Of a stretch of 64,000 bases of DNA, positions 26,017 through 33,677 are shown in pieces. Where the stretch lies: NCBI GenBank assembly GCA_017410165.1, contig JAFQRH010000014.1, positions 21,773-85,772 of the forward strand, written 5' to 3'. Positions within the stretch are counted from its first letter, which is position 1; every line of letters starts with the position of its first letter. The position numbers were made by a program, and so were the translations under genes. Source of the stretch: Alistipes sp. Lineage in GTDB: Bacteria > Bacteroidota > Bacteroidia > Bacteroidales > Rikenellaceae. The notes beneath the pieces are model-generated. The model made no database searches. It was given only the letters and a program-made list of their open reading frames with translations, and had not been told where the DNA came from.

Positions 26017-26787
26017 CTATAAATGTTTTGCCTCCTGCCAATACGATTCGAGTTCGTCGAGCGACGTCTCGTTCATCATCTTGCCCTGCTCGGCTACGCG
26101 CTTCTCGACGTGGTTAAATCGCGAGATAAACTTCAAATTGGTGCGCTCCAACGCATTTTCAGGGTCGATACCGTAGAGGCGGCACGCGTTAATCAGAGCA
26201 AAGAAGAGATCGCCGATTTCGCCCTCCAAATCGTTCGTCGAGCCGGAGCGCATCTCTGCCTCCACCTCGGCAAATTCCTCCTTCACCTTATCCCACACAT
26301 CCTCTCTCTTCTCCCAATCGAAGCCCGATGCCGCCGCCTTTTCGCCCACGCGGAACGCTTTAACCATCGCAGGCAACGAACGCGGAACACCGCCCAAAAT
26401 TCCGCTCTTGCGCGCCTTCTTTCGCAATTTCAGCGCCTCCCAATTCTGCTTCACCTCCTCCGGCGAATCAGCTAGCACATCGCCATAGACGTGCGGATGA
26501 CGATATATCAATTTATCGCACAACGCATTGCAAACATCAGCATAATCAAACTCGCCCTGCTCGTCGGCCATCTTCGAGTAGAAGACAACGTGCAACAACA
26601 CATCGCCCAACTCCTCTTTGATGCCCTCCATATTTCCATCCGTTATGGCATCTGCCAACTCAAAAGTCTCTTCGATTGTATTTTTGCGCAACGACAAAAA
26701 CGTCTGTTCGCGATCCCACGGGCACTGCTCGCGCAAGGTATCCATCACCTCTAAAAGTCGCGCCGTGGCCTCTAATTTTTTATTCAT
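26017..26787 (-). CDS. mazG: Nucleoside triphosphate pyrophosphohydrolase
   Basis: This 256-residue house-cleaning enzyme hydrolyses (d)NTPs to NMP and pyrophosphate. It has two MazG domains: the first with REQCPWDREQTFLSL and the EExxE-type motif IEETFELADAI, followed by ELGDVLLHVVFYS, and the second with EFAEVEAEM and EIGDLFFALINAC. The ATG at 26787 gives the normal N-terminus (MNKKLEATARLLEVMD); the frame continues to 26844 through its own promoter. It shares an overlapping divergent promoter region with the GH20 gene. Confidence 0.95.
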   Translation of the reverse strand: MNKKLEATARLLEVMDTLREQCPWDREQTFLSLRKNTIEETFELADAITDGNMEGIKEELGDVLLHVVFYSKMADEQGEFDYADVCNALCDKLIYRHPHVYGDVLADSPEEVKQNWEALKLRKKARKSGILGGVPRSLPAMVKAFRVGEKAAASGFDWEKREDVWDKVKEEFAEVEAEMRSGSTNDLEGEIGDLFFALINACRLYGIDPENALERTNLKFISRFNHVEKRVAEQGKMMNETSLDELESYWQEAKHL

Positions 26788-26797
26788 AATTTTTAGA

Positions 26798-26835
26798 TTG
26801 CAAATTTGCCACAAATATACTAATTTTGTTGCAAA
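26798..26835. promoter_or_regulatory. Overlapping divergent promoters of mazG and the GH20 gene
   Basis: Plus strand: TTG 26798-26800, N20, TAATTTTG 26821-26828, plus a TTTG at 26805-26808 (N12). Minus strand: TATATTTG 26819-26812 with TTTG 26835-26832 (N12). The two -7 boxes are 1 nt apart, so polymerases bound at both would clash. Confidence 0.75.
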
Positions 26836-26852
26836 TAAATTCATTTGAGGAT

Positions 26853-29009
26853 ATGAAACTTAAATTGCTTTTCGTACTATTATTTGTTGCACAAACTGTT
26901 GTGGCAACCAACACCATACCCGCTGTCAACAACGAGGAGAACCGCAACGGGCACTTTACCATAACCCCAAAAACTGCGCTCGTCTATAACAGCACGGTGC
27001 GCGATGTGGCGATGTATCTGTTGGAGTACATTCCGTTCAAACAGATTCTGTCGTCCAACAAGACGATGCCGGGAGATATATTCCTAACCATCAACCGATT
27101 TATGGACGAGGAGGAGTATCGGCTCACCATCGACAAAAACAACATCCGCATCGAGGGTGGTGGCTATGGCGGCGTATTCAATGGTGTGCAGACGCTGTTG
27201 CAAATGTTGCCGAGCGAGATATACACCAAGAAGTGCCGTCTGCCGATTGATGTTCCGCTATGCGAGATTCACGACTCGCCACGCTTGGCGTATCGTGGTT
27301 TTATGCTTGACGTCGCACGCACGTGGCTTCCGGCCGATAGGGTAAAGCGATATATCGACCTTATGGCATACCACAAGCTCAACAAACTCCACTTCCACCT
27401 GACCGACGATGAGGGTTGGCGCATTGAGCTGAAATCGCATCCCGAGTTTGCCACAATAGGCGGATTCCGTGGTGGCGATTCGCCCGTACATCCGCGTTAT
27501 GCGAAGTTTGGCGAAAAGTGGGGTGGCTACTACACACAAGAGGAGTTGCGCGACATCGTTGCATACGCTGCACAGCGCAATATCGAGGTGATTCCCGAAG
27601 TCGATATGCCCGGACACAGCAAAGCACTCGGAGCAATTCATCCCGATATCCTCTGCAACTTTACGCCCAACACCGCCTCGACTAACGGCTTGGATATTCG
27701 CAATGTGTGGTGCGCAGCAAAGGAGAGCAACTATGCTATCATCGAGGACGTTATAAAGGAACTGAGCGAGATATTCACTTCAGAATATATCCACATCGGC
27801 GGCGACGAAGTCGATATGTCGCAGTGGCGTCAATGTCCCGATTGCCAACGACTTAAACACGAGCGCGGCTTGGAGAATGAGAGCCAAATCGAGGACTACT
27901 TTATCGCTCGCACAACGGAGATTCTCGCCCGCTACGGCAAAAAGCCGGCCGTGTGGCACGAAGCCATCGACGGTGGCTCGCTACCTAAAACTACGCGCGT
28001 ATATGGTTGGAAGAGTGTTAAACTATGCAAACACTCAACCGAGCGCGGATATCCGACAATCGTTATGCCGGGCGAATACTTCTATCTCGATATGAAGCAA
28101 TCCGACCGCGAAGAGGGACACATTTGGGCTGCGATTATCGATGCCAAGCGTATTCACTCATTCGATATCGACAAATATGGTTTTACAGAGTATCAGCGCA
28201 ACAATATCGCCGGCATTGAGGCATCGTTTTTCAGTGAACTCTATATTGCCAACCACCCGGAGAGCAACGACTACCTCGACTATATGCTCTTCCCACGCTT
28301 GTGTGCCGTATCGGAGATTGCGTGGAGTAGCAAACAACGCTCGTGGGACGATTTTTACACAGCACTACGCACATCGCACTACGACCGTATGCAGGCGATG
28401 GGCATCGCATTCCGACTCTTCACGCCCGAAGTGGTATATTCCGACGGCAAGTTGAGTGCATCGGTTGACGATGGCTCAACGCTGTACTATACGGACGAGC
28501 GTAACGGGCGCGAAACGCGATACACCAAGCCGATAGATTGTCGCACACCGGAGTACATATCATTCCGCAGTCGTTACGGCACGGCACATAGTCGCAAAAC
28601 AGGTAGCGCAGAGTATCTGCGTATGCTTACGCCGCCGGTAACCGTCACCTCTTCAATGCCTTGCTCGACAAAAGCACCACTCACAAACCCTGCAAAATAC
28701 ACCAACTCTATCGCTCGTACTACACGCGCTGCGAAGAGTGGCGACTGGATTGAGTATCGTTTTGCGGAACCGATTTCGTGCCGCGAAATTGTCGTCCAAA
28801 CAGGACATATCCACCTGCGTCGTTGTCTGTTTTTGGCAGGTTACACAGAGGTGTGCTACGACGGGAAATCGTGGGTGCGCACAAACGAGCTCTCGGACGG
28901 AGGAGCAATCATTCGCCCGACAGCAAAAATTCACGCCGTTAGGGTAGTTGCCACTACGCGTAGCGATGCCGAGAACAATGTGGTTATCGGTCCACTGCGA
29001 ATCAGATAA
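26853..29009 (+). CDS. Beta-N-acetylhexosaminidase, GH20
   Basis: The protein has 718 residues: signal peptide (LLFVLLFVAQTVVA), GH20b N-terminal domain (about 25-145), and a GH20 TIM barrel with FHLTDDEGWRIELK, the catalytic Asp-Glu pair in HIGGDEVDMSQW (about residues 316-319), a Trp-rich pocket (VWHEAIDG, YGWKS), then a C-terminal discoidin-like region (about 560-718). It removes terminal GlcNAc or GalNAc from glycans in the periplasm; host mucin or recycled peptidoglycan are both possible sources. The last about 70 codons exist again as a fragment at 31270-31482. The start at 26853 gives the signal peptide; the frame opens at 26826 inside the promoter. Confidence 0.94.
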   Translation: MKLKLLFVLLFVAQTVVATNTIPAVNNEENRNGHFTITPKTALVYNSTVRDVAMYLLEYIPFKQILSSNKTMPGDIFLTINRFMDEEEYRLTIDKNNIRIEGGGYGGVFNGVQTLLQMLPSEIYTKKCRLPIDVPLCEIHDSPRLAYRGFMLDVARTWLPADRVKRYIDLMAYHKLNKLHFHLTDDEGWRIELKSHPEFATIGGFRGGDSPVHPRYAKFGEKWGGYYTQEELRDIVAYAAQRNIEVIPEVDMPGHSKALGAIHPDILCNFTPNTASTNGLDIRNVWCAAKESNYAIIEDVIKELSEIFTSEYIHIGGDEVDMSQWRQCPDCQRLKHERGLENESQIEDYFIARTTEILARYGKKPAVWHEAIDGGSLPKTTRVYGWKSVKLCKHSTERGYPTIVMPGEYFYLDMKQSDREEGHIWAAIIDAKRIHSFDIDKYGFTEYQRNNIAGIEASFFSELYIANHPESNDYLDYMLFPRLCAVSEIAWSSKQRSWDDFYTALRTSHYDRMQAMGIAFRLFTPEVVYSDGKLSASVDDGSTLYYTDERNGRETRYTKPIDCRTPEYISFRSRYGTAHSRKTGSAEYLRMLTPPVTVTSSMPCSTKAPLTNPAKYTNSIARTTRAAKSGDWIEYRFAEPISCREIVVQTGHIHLRRCLFLAGYTEVCYDGKSWVRTNELSDGGAIIRPTAKIHAVRVVATTRSDAENNVVIGPLRIR
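28797..29008 (+). repeat. Direct repeat, copy 1 (3' end of GH20)
   Basis: Bases 28797-29003 recur at 31270-31476 in the same orientation with a single mismatch in 207 positions; the next five bases match at four positions. This copy is the intact GH20 3' end. Confidence 0.95.
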
Positions 29010-29065
29010 ACCGCTCACGAAAACTAAAGAATATCAATAACAAAATTCTCCTGCCCCCCCCAAAA

Positions 29066-29109
29066 AAAGAAATGATGCAAAAAGCGACTACTTTTTGCAT
29101 CATTTCTTT
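29066..29109. terminator. Perfect 19-bp hairpin between convergent GH20 and GH97
   Basis: Arms 29066-29084 and 29091-29109 are perfectly complementary, with a 6-nt loop. A/T-rich ends give T runs on both strands, so it can stop both genes. A C8 tract lies just upstream at 29054-29061. Confidence 0.85.
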
Positions 29110-29128
29110 AATATCACTACCTACAGAA

Positions 29129-31123
29129 TTACTCCTGCTTGAAAATTCGCATAATAAAACCACCTCCAGGAGCCATCTTTATCGGCACCACACACTGTGG
29201 CGACAACACGAAGTTCTCCTTGGTATAATCCGAAGCTATGCGGTGGGCATTCGCACCATCGCGGAACAATTCCACACGCCATACGCCTTCGCCCACAATC
29301 TTGGACAAATCCACATCGACGCTTCTCGAATCCCAATTGGTCATACCGCCGACACACCAGACATCGGCCGATTTGCGAGCCGTTATTACGTACTCTCCAA
29401 TCTTTCCATCAAGCACAACCGTATCATCCCACACCGTCGGTACCGAGGCTATAAACTCCGCACACTCGTGCTCTTTGCGATATGCCGTCGGAGAGTCGCA
29501 CAACATCGAGAGCGGAGAGAAAAAGATGGCATATGCGGCAAGCTGATGACAACGTGTGCCCTGACTCATCGGCTCGCTTCTTACCGGGCGATAGTTCTTG
29601 CGAATAGCATTGCGCATTGCGCCCTGTGTATAATCTATCGGGCCTGCAACCATACGGATAAACGGCATTGTGACATCGTATCTCATCTGATCAACGCTCT
29701 CTTTGCTCCACTTCATCTGTTCCAGACCAAAAACCCCCTCGAAATTGACAACATTCGGATATGTACGATTCAGGCCCGTAGGTTTATGGCAACCATGAAA
29801 ATCAACCATCAGTTTATACTTTGCACATATCTCTGCTGCACGATAGTGGAACGAATTCATGAGCGTATCGTCTCTATCCATAAAATCAATCTTGAAGCCC
29901 TTTACACCCATGGCCGAATAGTGGCGACAAACCTCTTCCATATTGCTGTTAAAGGCGTTGTATCCCGCCCAAAGAATTATACCGACACCTTTCAAGGCGG
30001 CATAATTAACAATCTCTTTCAGATCAATCTGCTCGACGACAGCCATCAGGTCGTTCTGATACTTTACAGCCCAGCCCTCGTCCAAAATAACATACTCTAT
30101 ACCATAATCGGCCGCGAAATCTATATATGCCTTATAGGTAGCAGTATTTATACCCGCTTCGAAATCCACACCTGCGAGGCCCCAGTGATTCCACCACTCC
30201 CAGGCAACCTTTCCAGGTGCAATCCATTCGGTATCCTCCACTCGACAAGGCGATGCGAGACGATAGACCATATCCGAAGCAGCGAGGTCACTATCCGTAT
30301 CCGTAACAAGCACTATACGCCACGGAAATGTGCGCTTACCGCTACACTTGGCAATATAGTCGTGGCGAGAGCGTACGATGCCTTGCAACTTGTTGTGTCC
30401 TCCAACCTCGACCAAATCGGGCACCGGCGCAAAGCAACCCTTCAAATGCATGCCTTTATCCGTATTGTGCAGGAACATGCCAGGATAATCCTCCACATCA
30501 CTCTCGGCGATGCACACCTTTACACCCTGAACATCCACAACAACAGGCGAGAAGGCCAACCTTCCGCCATCGACCTCCGAGAGCGGGATATAATTATAGG
30601 TATTCTCAAACGAAGTAAAATATGGATCCTTTTTTGTTCCAGTAAGGTTGTTGTAAGCTATCCAGCATTTGTAATCGGACCCAAAATTAAACTCCGCGCA
30701 CTCGTCATTAACCATAAAATCACCGCTGCGATTGGTGATAAAGCGATAGCATACACCCTCGTCATACGCTCTAAACTCAACGCCATAGCTACCCTTAAAA
30801 TCCAACTTTATGCTGTTGTATCTCTCCGAGATGGTGTTACGATGATAGAATTTGGCCTCTATAAAACTGTTCACTGCACCCCTTGACACTTTCGAAAGAC
30901 GGCATTGTTGGCCCAACACGACACCATCCTCAAGATATAATGCGATATCGGACGGCTCCAATACTCTTTTATGGTCATAATCAATCGTGTAGCTCAATTT
31001 TTTACCCACACAAATCGTTACTTCAATTCGGCCATCAATCGAAATAAGTTTGTAACTCTTCTCTGCCGCAGTAGCAGAAAACAGGACAAATAATGTCGCA
31101 ATAAACAATACGGAGCGTCTCAT
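29129..31123 (-). CDS. GH97 family alpha-glycosidase, probable retaining alpha-galactosidase type
   Basis: The protein has 664 residues with a signal peptide (VLFIATLFVLFSATAAE), an N-terminal GH97 beta-sandwich, a TIM barrel and a C-terminal beta domain. VILDEGW and GVKGFKIDFMDRDD are GH97 landmarks; the Asp of FKIDF (about residue 413) lies where retaining GH97 alpha-galactosidases keep their nucleophile, whereas inverting SusB-like members use glutamates elsewhere. Substrate specificity is an inference. The ATG at 31123 starts the signal peptide; the open frame runs on to 31381 through a duplicated piece of the GH20 gene. It is convergent with GH20 and bracketed by 207-bp direct repeats. 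Confidence 0.9.
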   Translation of the reverse strand: MRRSVLFIATLFVLFSATAAEKSYKLISIDGRIEVTICVGKKLSYTIDYDHKRVLEPSDIALYLEDGVVLGQQCRLSKVSRGAVNSFIEAKFYHRNTISERYNSIKLDFKGSYGVEFRAYDEGVCYRFITNRSGDFMVNDECAEFNFGSDYKCWIAYNNLTGTKKDPYFTSFENTYNYIPLSEVDGGRLAFSPVVVDVQGVKVCIAESDVEDYPGMFLHNTDKGMHLKGCFAPVPDLVEVGGHNKLQGIVRSRHDYIAKCSGKRTFPWRIVLVTDTDSDLAASDMVYRLASPCRVEDTEWIAPGKVAWEWWNHWGLAGVDFEAGINTATYKAYIDFAADYGIEYVILDEGWAVKYQNDLMAVVEQIDLKEIVNYAALKGVGIILWAGYNAFNSNMEEVCRHYSAMGVKGFKIDFMDRDDTLMNSFHYRAAEICAKYKLMVDFHGCHKPTGLNRTYPNVVNFEGVFGLEQMKWSKESVDQMRYDVTMPFIRMVAGPIDYTQGAMRNAIRKNYRPVRSEPMSQGTRCHQLAAYAIFFSPLSMLCDSPTAYRKEHECAEFIASVPTVWDDTVVLDGKIGEYVITARKSADVWCVGGMTNWDSRSVDVDLSKIVGEGVWRVELFRDGANAHRIASDYTKENFVLSPQCVVPIKMAPGGGFIMRIFKQE

Positions 31124-31230
31124 AATGCAATTTAAGGGGATAGGAATCCAACAAATTATATCACTACAAAGATAAGAAATCATTTTGATTCCAAGAATAA
31201 TTAGACGCAAAAAAATCAACGGTCTCCATC

Positions 31231-31257
31231 CACAAAGGAATCGACCGACCGCCGCAG
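31231..31257. repeat. 27-bp direct repeat, copy 1
   Basis: This segment is identical to 31855-31881. Beyond it, 31258-31270 and 31882-31897 remain loosely alike. It ends 12 nt before the GH20 fragment begins. Confidence 0.9.
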
Positions 31258-31269
31258 GCGAGAGCAGTG

Positions 31270-31482
31270 CAAACAGGACATATCCACCTGCGTCGTTGTC
31301 TGTTTTTGGCAGGTTACACAGAGGTGTGCTACGACGGGAAATCGTGGGTGCGCACAAACGAGCTCTCGGACGGAGGAGCAATCATTCGCCCGACAGCAAA
31401 AGTTCACGCCGTTAGGGTAGTTGCCACTACGCGTAGCGATGCCGAGAACAATGTGGTTATCGGTCCACTGCGAATCCGATAG
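31270..31482 (+). pseudogene. GH20 3'-end fragment (direct repeat copy 2)
   Basis: This is a 70-codon piece identical to the C-terminus of the GH20 protein except for one Ile-to-Val change, ending with the same LRIR and a TAG stop. It has no catalytic domain and no promoter. It lies upstream of the GH97 gene on the opposite strand. The junction at about 31270 is abrupt. Confidence 0.93.
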
Positions 31483-31535
31483 GTGCATCTATTAAACACT
31501 CAAACGGCGATTATAAAATTATTCTTTCCAAAGTG

Positions 31536-31566
31536 TTGTATTTTGGAATGTTTTGTGCTATCTTTG
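31536..31566 (+). promoter_or_regulatory. Promoter of the sRNA-like unit (TTG-N20-TATCTTTG)
   Basis: TTG 31536-31538 and TATCTTTG 31559-31566 are separated by 20 nt. A TTTTG at 31541-31545 adds the recurrent upstream motif at N13. Confidence 0.75.
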
Positions 31567-31571
31567 CATTG

Positions 31572-31645
31572 GTTTTCTCGGGGGACTCTGAGTCATCAGG
31601 TGGAATCCGTCTTATTCTACCGCCTTCGGGCGGTAGTCTCTTTTT
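31572..31645 (+). ncRNA. Candidate small RNA of about 75 nt
   Basis: A strong promoter at 31536-31566 is followed, with no open reading frame, by a perfect hairpin (CTACCGCC, loop TTCG, GGCGGTAG; 31617-31636) and a T-rich tail (31637-31645). The predicted transcript begins near 31572 and ends near 31645. The 5' part (31572-31616) contains a short palindrome-like TGAGTCA and is otherwise single-stranded. No family is recognised. Confidence 0.55.
31617..31645 (+). terminator. Terminator of the sRNA-like unit
   Basis: An 8-bp perfect stem with a UUCG tetraloop (31617-31636) is followed by TCTCTTTTT. Confidence 0.9.
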
Positions 31646-31769
31646 GTTAATACTTCTTTACCTCATATTCCAGAATCTCATTCTGTCCTCTAATGACACA
31701 AATTATTCTTCTAATGTGGTGTGTGATGAGTTCGCCACTATTATTTCGGAAGAATTTGAAGTAGTTAAT

Positions 31770-31810
31770 AAACCTCCGTGCAGACAACTCTGCCGAGTCG
31801 CCACCGGTTG
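31770..31810. repeat. 41-bp direct repeat, copy 1
   Basis: It matches 32012-32052 at 39 of 41 positions. No coding sense is evident in either copy. Confidence 0.9.
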
Positions 31811-31854
31811 GATACAATCTACAAAATCACCCCATCCGACACAACACCCAACCG

Positions 31855-31881
31855 CACAAAGGAATCGACCGACCGCCGCAG
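31855..31881. repeat. 27-bp direct repeat, copy 2
   Basis: It is identical to 31231-31257, which lies immediately before the GH20 fragment. Confidence 0.9.
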
Positions 31882-32011
31882 ATGAGCGCAGAGCAAGCGG
31901 AGGAGGGTAGGCGCAATCGAAGATTGGCGGTGTTGGGAATTGGTGACTGAAAACTCGTTTTCAAAGGCGACAATTCACAATGCCGTAAATTGCGCAGCAA
32001 TCGCCTATCAC

Positions 32012-32052
32012 AAACCTCCGCGCAGATAACTCTGCCGAGTCGCCACCGGTTG
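32012..32052. repeat. 41-bp direct repeat, copy 2
   Basis: It matches 31770-31810 and ends 2 nt before the inverted tRNA-end copy. Confidence 0.9.
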
Positions 32053-32054
32053 AA

Positions 32055-32073
32055 CGATTCCCGTCCCGAGTAC
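32055..32073 (+). repeat. Inverted copy of the tRNA-Leu 3' end
   Basis: These 19 bases are the exact reverse complement of 32106-32124, the T-arm/acceptor 3' end of the tRNA gene. With the terminator between them they can form one continuous long hairpin (32055-32124). Confidence 0.95.
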
Positions 32074-32104
32074 AAAAAAAAGGAGGACTCGCAAAAGTCC
32101 TCCT
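32073..32104 (-). terminator. Terminator of tRNA-Leu
   Basis: AGGAGGACT (32104-32096) pairs with AGTCCTCCT (32089-32081) on the minus strand, loop of 6 nt, followed by eight T. It begins directly at the encoded CCA. Confidence 0.9.
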
Positions 32105-32192
32105 GGTACTCGGGACGGGAATCGAACCCGTACGGGCATTACTGCCCACAGGATTTTAAGTCCGGCGTGTCTACCTATTCCACCACCCGAGC
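32104..32192 (-). tRNA. tRNA-Leu (anticodon TAA)
   Basis: The 89-nt gene includes an encoded CCA (32106-32104). The acceptor stem pairs GCTCGGG with CCCGAGT (first pair G-U), the D arm reads GGTGGAATAGGTAGACA, the anticodon loop CTTAAAA gives TAA (32158-32156), a long class-II variable arm is present, and the T arm contains GGTTCGATTCC. The anticodon stem has a C-U mismatch at the second pair (CCGGA opposite TCCTG), where CAGGA would be usual. It reads UUA/UUG leucine codons. It stands alone with its own terminator. Confidence 0.97.
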
Positions 32193-32227
32193 ATTGCTTC
32201 ACATCCTGCACGTAAAGCGGTGCAAAT

Positions 32228-33154
32228 TTAAGATTTTATATCGGATTCTCCAAATCGGCTATCGATATATTCAATTATTTCATCGGTTTGCGACGGGTGA
32301 AACCACCGAATCTCCGCATCTCGACGAAACCACGTCAGCTGACGCTTGGCATAACGGCGCGTATTTCGTTTGATGAGTTCAACCGCCTCGTCACGCGAAA
32401 TGTTCCCATCGAAATAGTCAAACATCTCCGAGTAGCCGACCGTACGTAGCGAGTTACACTCTCGATACGGCAAGACTGCGCGCGCCTCGCACTCCAAACC
32501 CGCCTCCATCATAATATCGACACGGCGGTTTATGCGCTCGTACAGCACCTCTCGCGGCATATCTACGCCCACCTTAACTATCTCGAAGTCGCGCACCTTT
32601 CGACCGCCTTTACGCAGTGCAGAATACTTCGCACCGCTTGTAAGGCATACCTCTAATGCACGCATTACACGCGCCGGATTATTGCGATCGACCTGCTCGT
32701 AATATTCGGGGTCGAGATGTCGCAACTCCTCCGCAAGCGAGGCAACGCCCTCCGATGCCAATCGCGCCGCGAGTGTTTCACGCAACTGCTCATCCGCCTC
32801 CGGCAAATCATCCATACCTTCGCACAACGCACGAACGTAGAGCCCCGACCCACCAACCGCCACAACCGTATCGTGATTGGCAAACAACTCGTCAAGGCGC
32901 GCAAGGGCGGCTTTCTCATACTCTCCGCAATTAAACTCTTGCGTGAGGTCGAGTTCGCCTATGAAATGATGATTAACGATTTGCAACTGTTCGTCCGACG
33001 GATAAGCAGTGCCTATCGGCAGGCCTCGATACACCTGACGCGAATCGGTCGATAGTATCGGTGCATTATAACGTCGGGCAAGAACGATACTCAGATCAGT
33101 CTTGCCCGACGCCGTTGCTCCGACAACAACAATAAGTCGTCGTTTAGTATTCAT
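32228..33154 (-). CDS. miaA: tRNA dimethylallyltransferase
   Basis: The enzyme has about 308 residues and adds dimethylallyl to A37 of tRNAs reading UNN codons, including the neighbouring tRNA-Leu(TAA). The P-loop VVGATASGKT (residues about 10-19), the DSRQVYRGLPIGTAYP motif that binds substrate, GGSGLYVRAL, and the C-terminal RRYAKRQLTWFRRD zinc/tRNA-binding segment are all intact. ATGs at 33154, 33160 and further upstream are in frame; 33154 gives the family N-terminus and overlaps the end of the pRiA4b-like gene by 11 nt, so the pair is translationally coupled. Confidence 0.96.
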   Translation of the reverse strand: MNTKRRLIVVVGATASGKTDLSIVLARRYNAPILSTDSRQVYRGLPIGTAYPSDEQLQIVNHHFIGELDLTQEFNCGEYEKAALARLDELFANHDTVVAVGGSGLYVRALCEGMDDLPEADEQLRETLAARLASEGVASLAEELRHLDPEYYEQVDRNNPARVMRALEVCLTSGAKYSALRKGGRKVRDFEIVKVGVDMPREVLYERINRRVDIMMEAGLECEARAVLPYRECNSLRTVGYSEMFDYFDGNISRDEAVELIKRNTRRYAKRQLTWFRRDAEIRWFHPSQTDEIIEYIDSRFGESDIKS

Positions 33155-33653
33155 CGTCATACGAATCGTCGCCGTCAAATTCATCAAAATCGCCCATCAT
33201 CTCGTCGAATATCGAGCCCTCGTCCGACGACACCGCATCCGGATCGTACTGGTCGGGCACAGGCGCATTCTCGAACGCCACGCGCGGATACTTCAACTCG
33301 GCATTCGGCTGCGAAGCATTGACCAACTCCAAGTAGAATGCACGGTCGGATATCATATCGAACTGATATATCAATCGGTGGCAATCTGCTACTGCCAACT
33401 CTGCAAGCGTAATGTCGCTCATCGGAATCGGAGCATCCTCGCCACCCATTCCGCCGCCCATATCCATCAGCGTAAACTCGCGCAAACGATTCCAATAGTC
33501 GTCCGCCGTAAAGAACGAAGCCATACAATCGTCATAGCCGACCGATTTGATAATGAAGTCGTGAAATGCAGCCAGAGTCATCTCCGGCTCGACCTCGAAA
33601 TCGCGAACGAAATTATCGTTTTCGTCGCTGAGCATTCTGAATTTGAGAATCAT
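33144..33653 (-). CDS. pRiA4b ORF-3-like (IS1096 passenger TnpR-type) domain protein
   Basis: This 169-residue acidic protein contains the pRiA4b ORF-3-like fold: MILKFRMLSDENDNFVRDFE, then AAFHDFIIKSVGYDDCMASFF with the Phe-His helix, MSDITLAELAV, and RLIYQFDMISDRAFYLEL. It ends in a very acidic tail (DDSYDDEY). Despite the transposon-derived family name, it is a stable chromosomal gene in many Bacteroidota and has no recombinase residues. It overlaps miaA at its 3' end. Function unknown. Confidence 0.8.
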   Translation of the reverse strand: MILKFRMLSDENDNFVRDFEVEPEMTLAAFHDFIIKSVGYDDCMASFFTADDYWNRLREFTLMDMGGGMGGEDAPIPMSDITLAELAVADCHRLIYQFDMISDRAFYLELVNASQPNAELKYPRVAFENAPVPDQYDPDAVSSDEGSIFDEMMGDFDEFDGDDSYDDEY

Positions 33654-33677
33654 AACACAATCGCCCTAAATTGTTGA

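Larger units (their letters stand above)
31483..32103. other. Repeat-rich intergenic region upstream of tRNA-Leu
   Basis: No protein gene is convincing; the open frame 31533-31910 crosses a promoter and a terminator. The region holds an sRNA-like unit (31559-31645), repeat copies at 31770-31810, 31855-31881 and 32012-32052, and an inverted copy of the tRNA 3' end (32055-32073). It looks like the accumulated scar of past insertions next to a tRNA gene. Confidence 0.7.

Noticed and set aside
29054..29061. C8 tract as a phase-variation site
   Set aside because: It lies between two stop codons of convergent genes, outside any leader or coding sequence, so slippage would have little effect.
29072..30886. 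A 604-codon plus-strand open frame opposite the GH97 gene
   Set aside because: It is fully antisense to a well-supported glycosidase, starts inside the terminator hairpin, and has shadow-like composition.
31124..31381. N-terminal extension of GH97 into the duplicated GH20 fragment
   Set aside because: The added residues come from the reverse strand of the GH20 piece; a proper signal peptide begins at the ATG at 31123.
31533..31910. A 125-codon plus-strand open frame upstream of tRNA-Leu
   Set aside because: It overlaps a promoter, a terminator and two non-coding repeats, and its composition is not protein-like.
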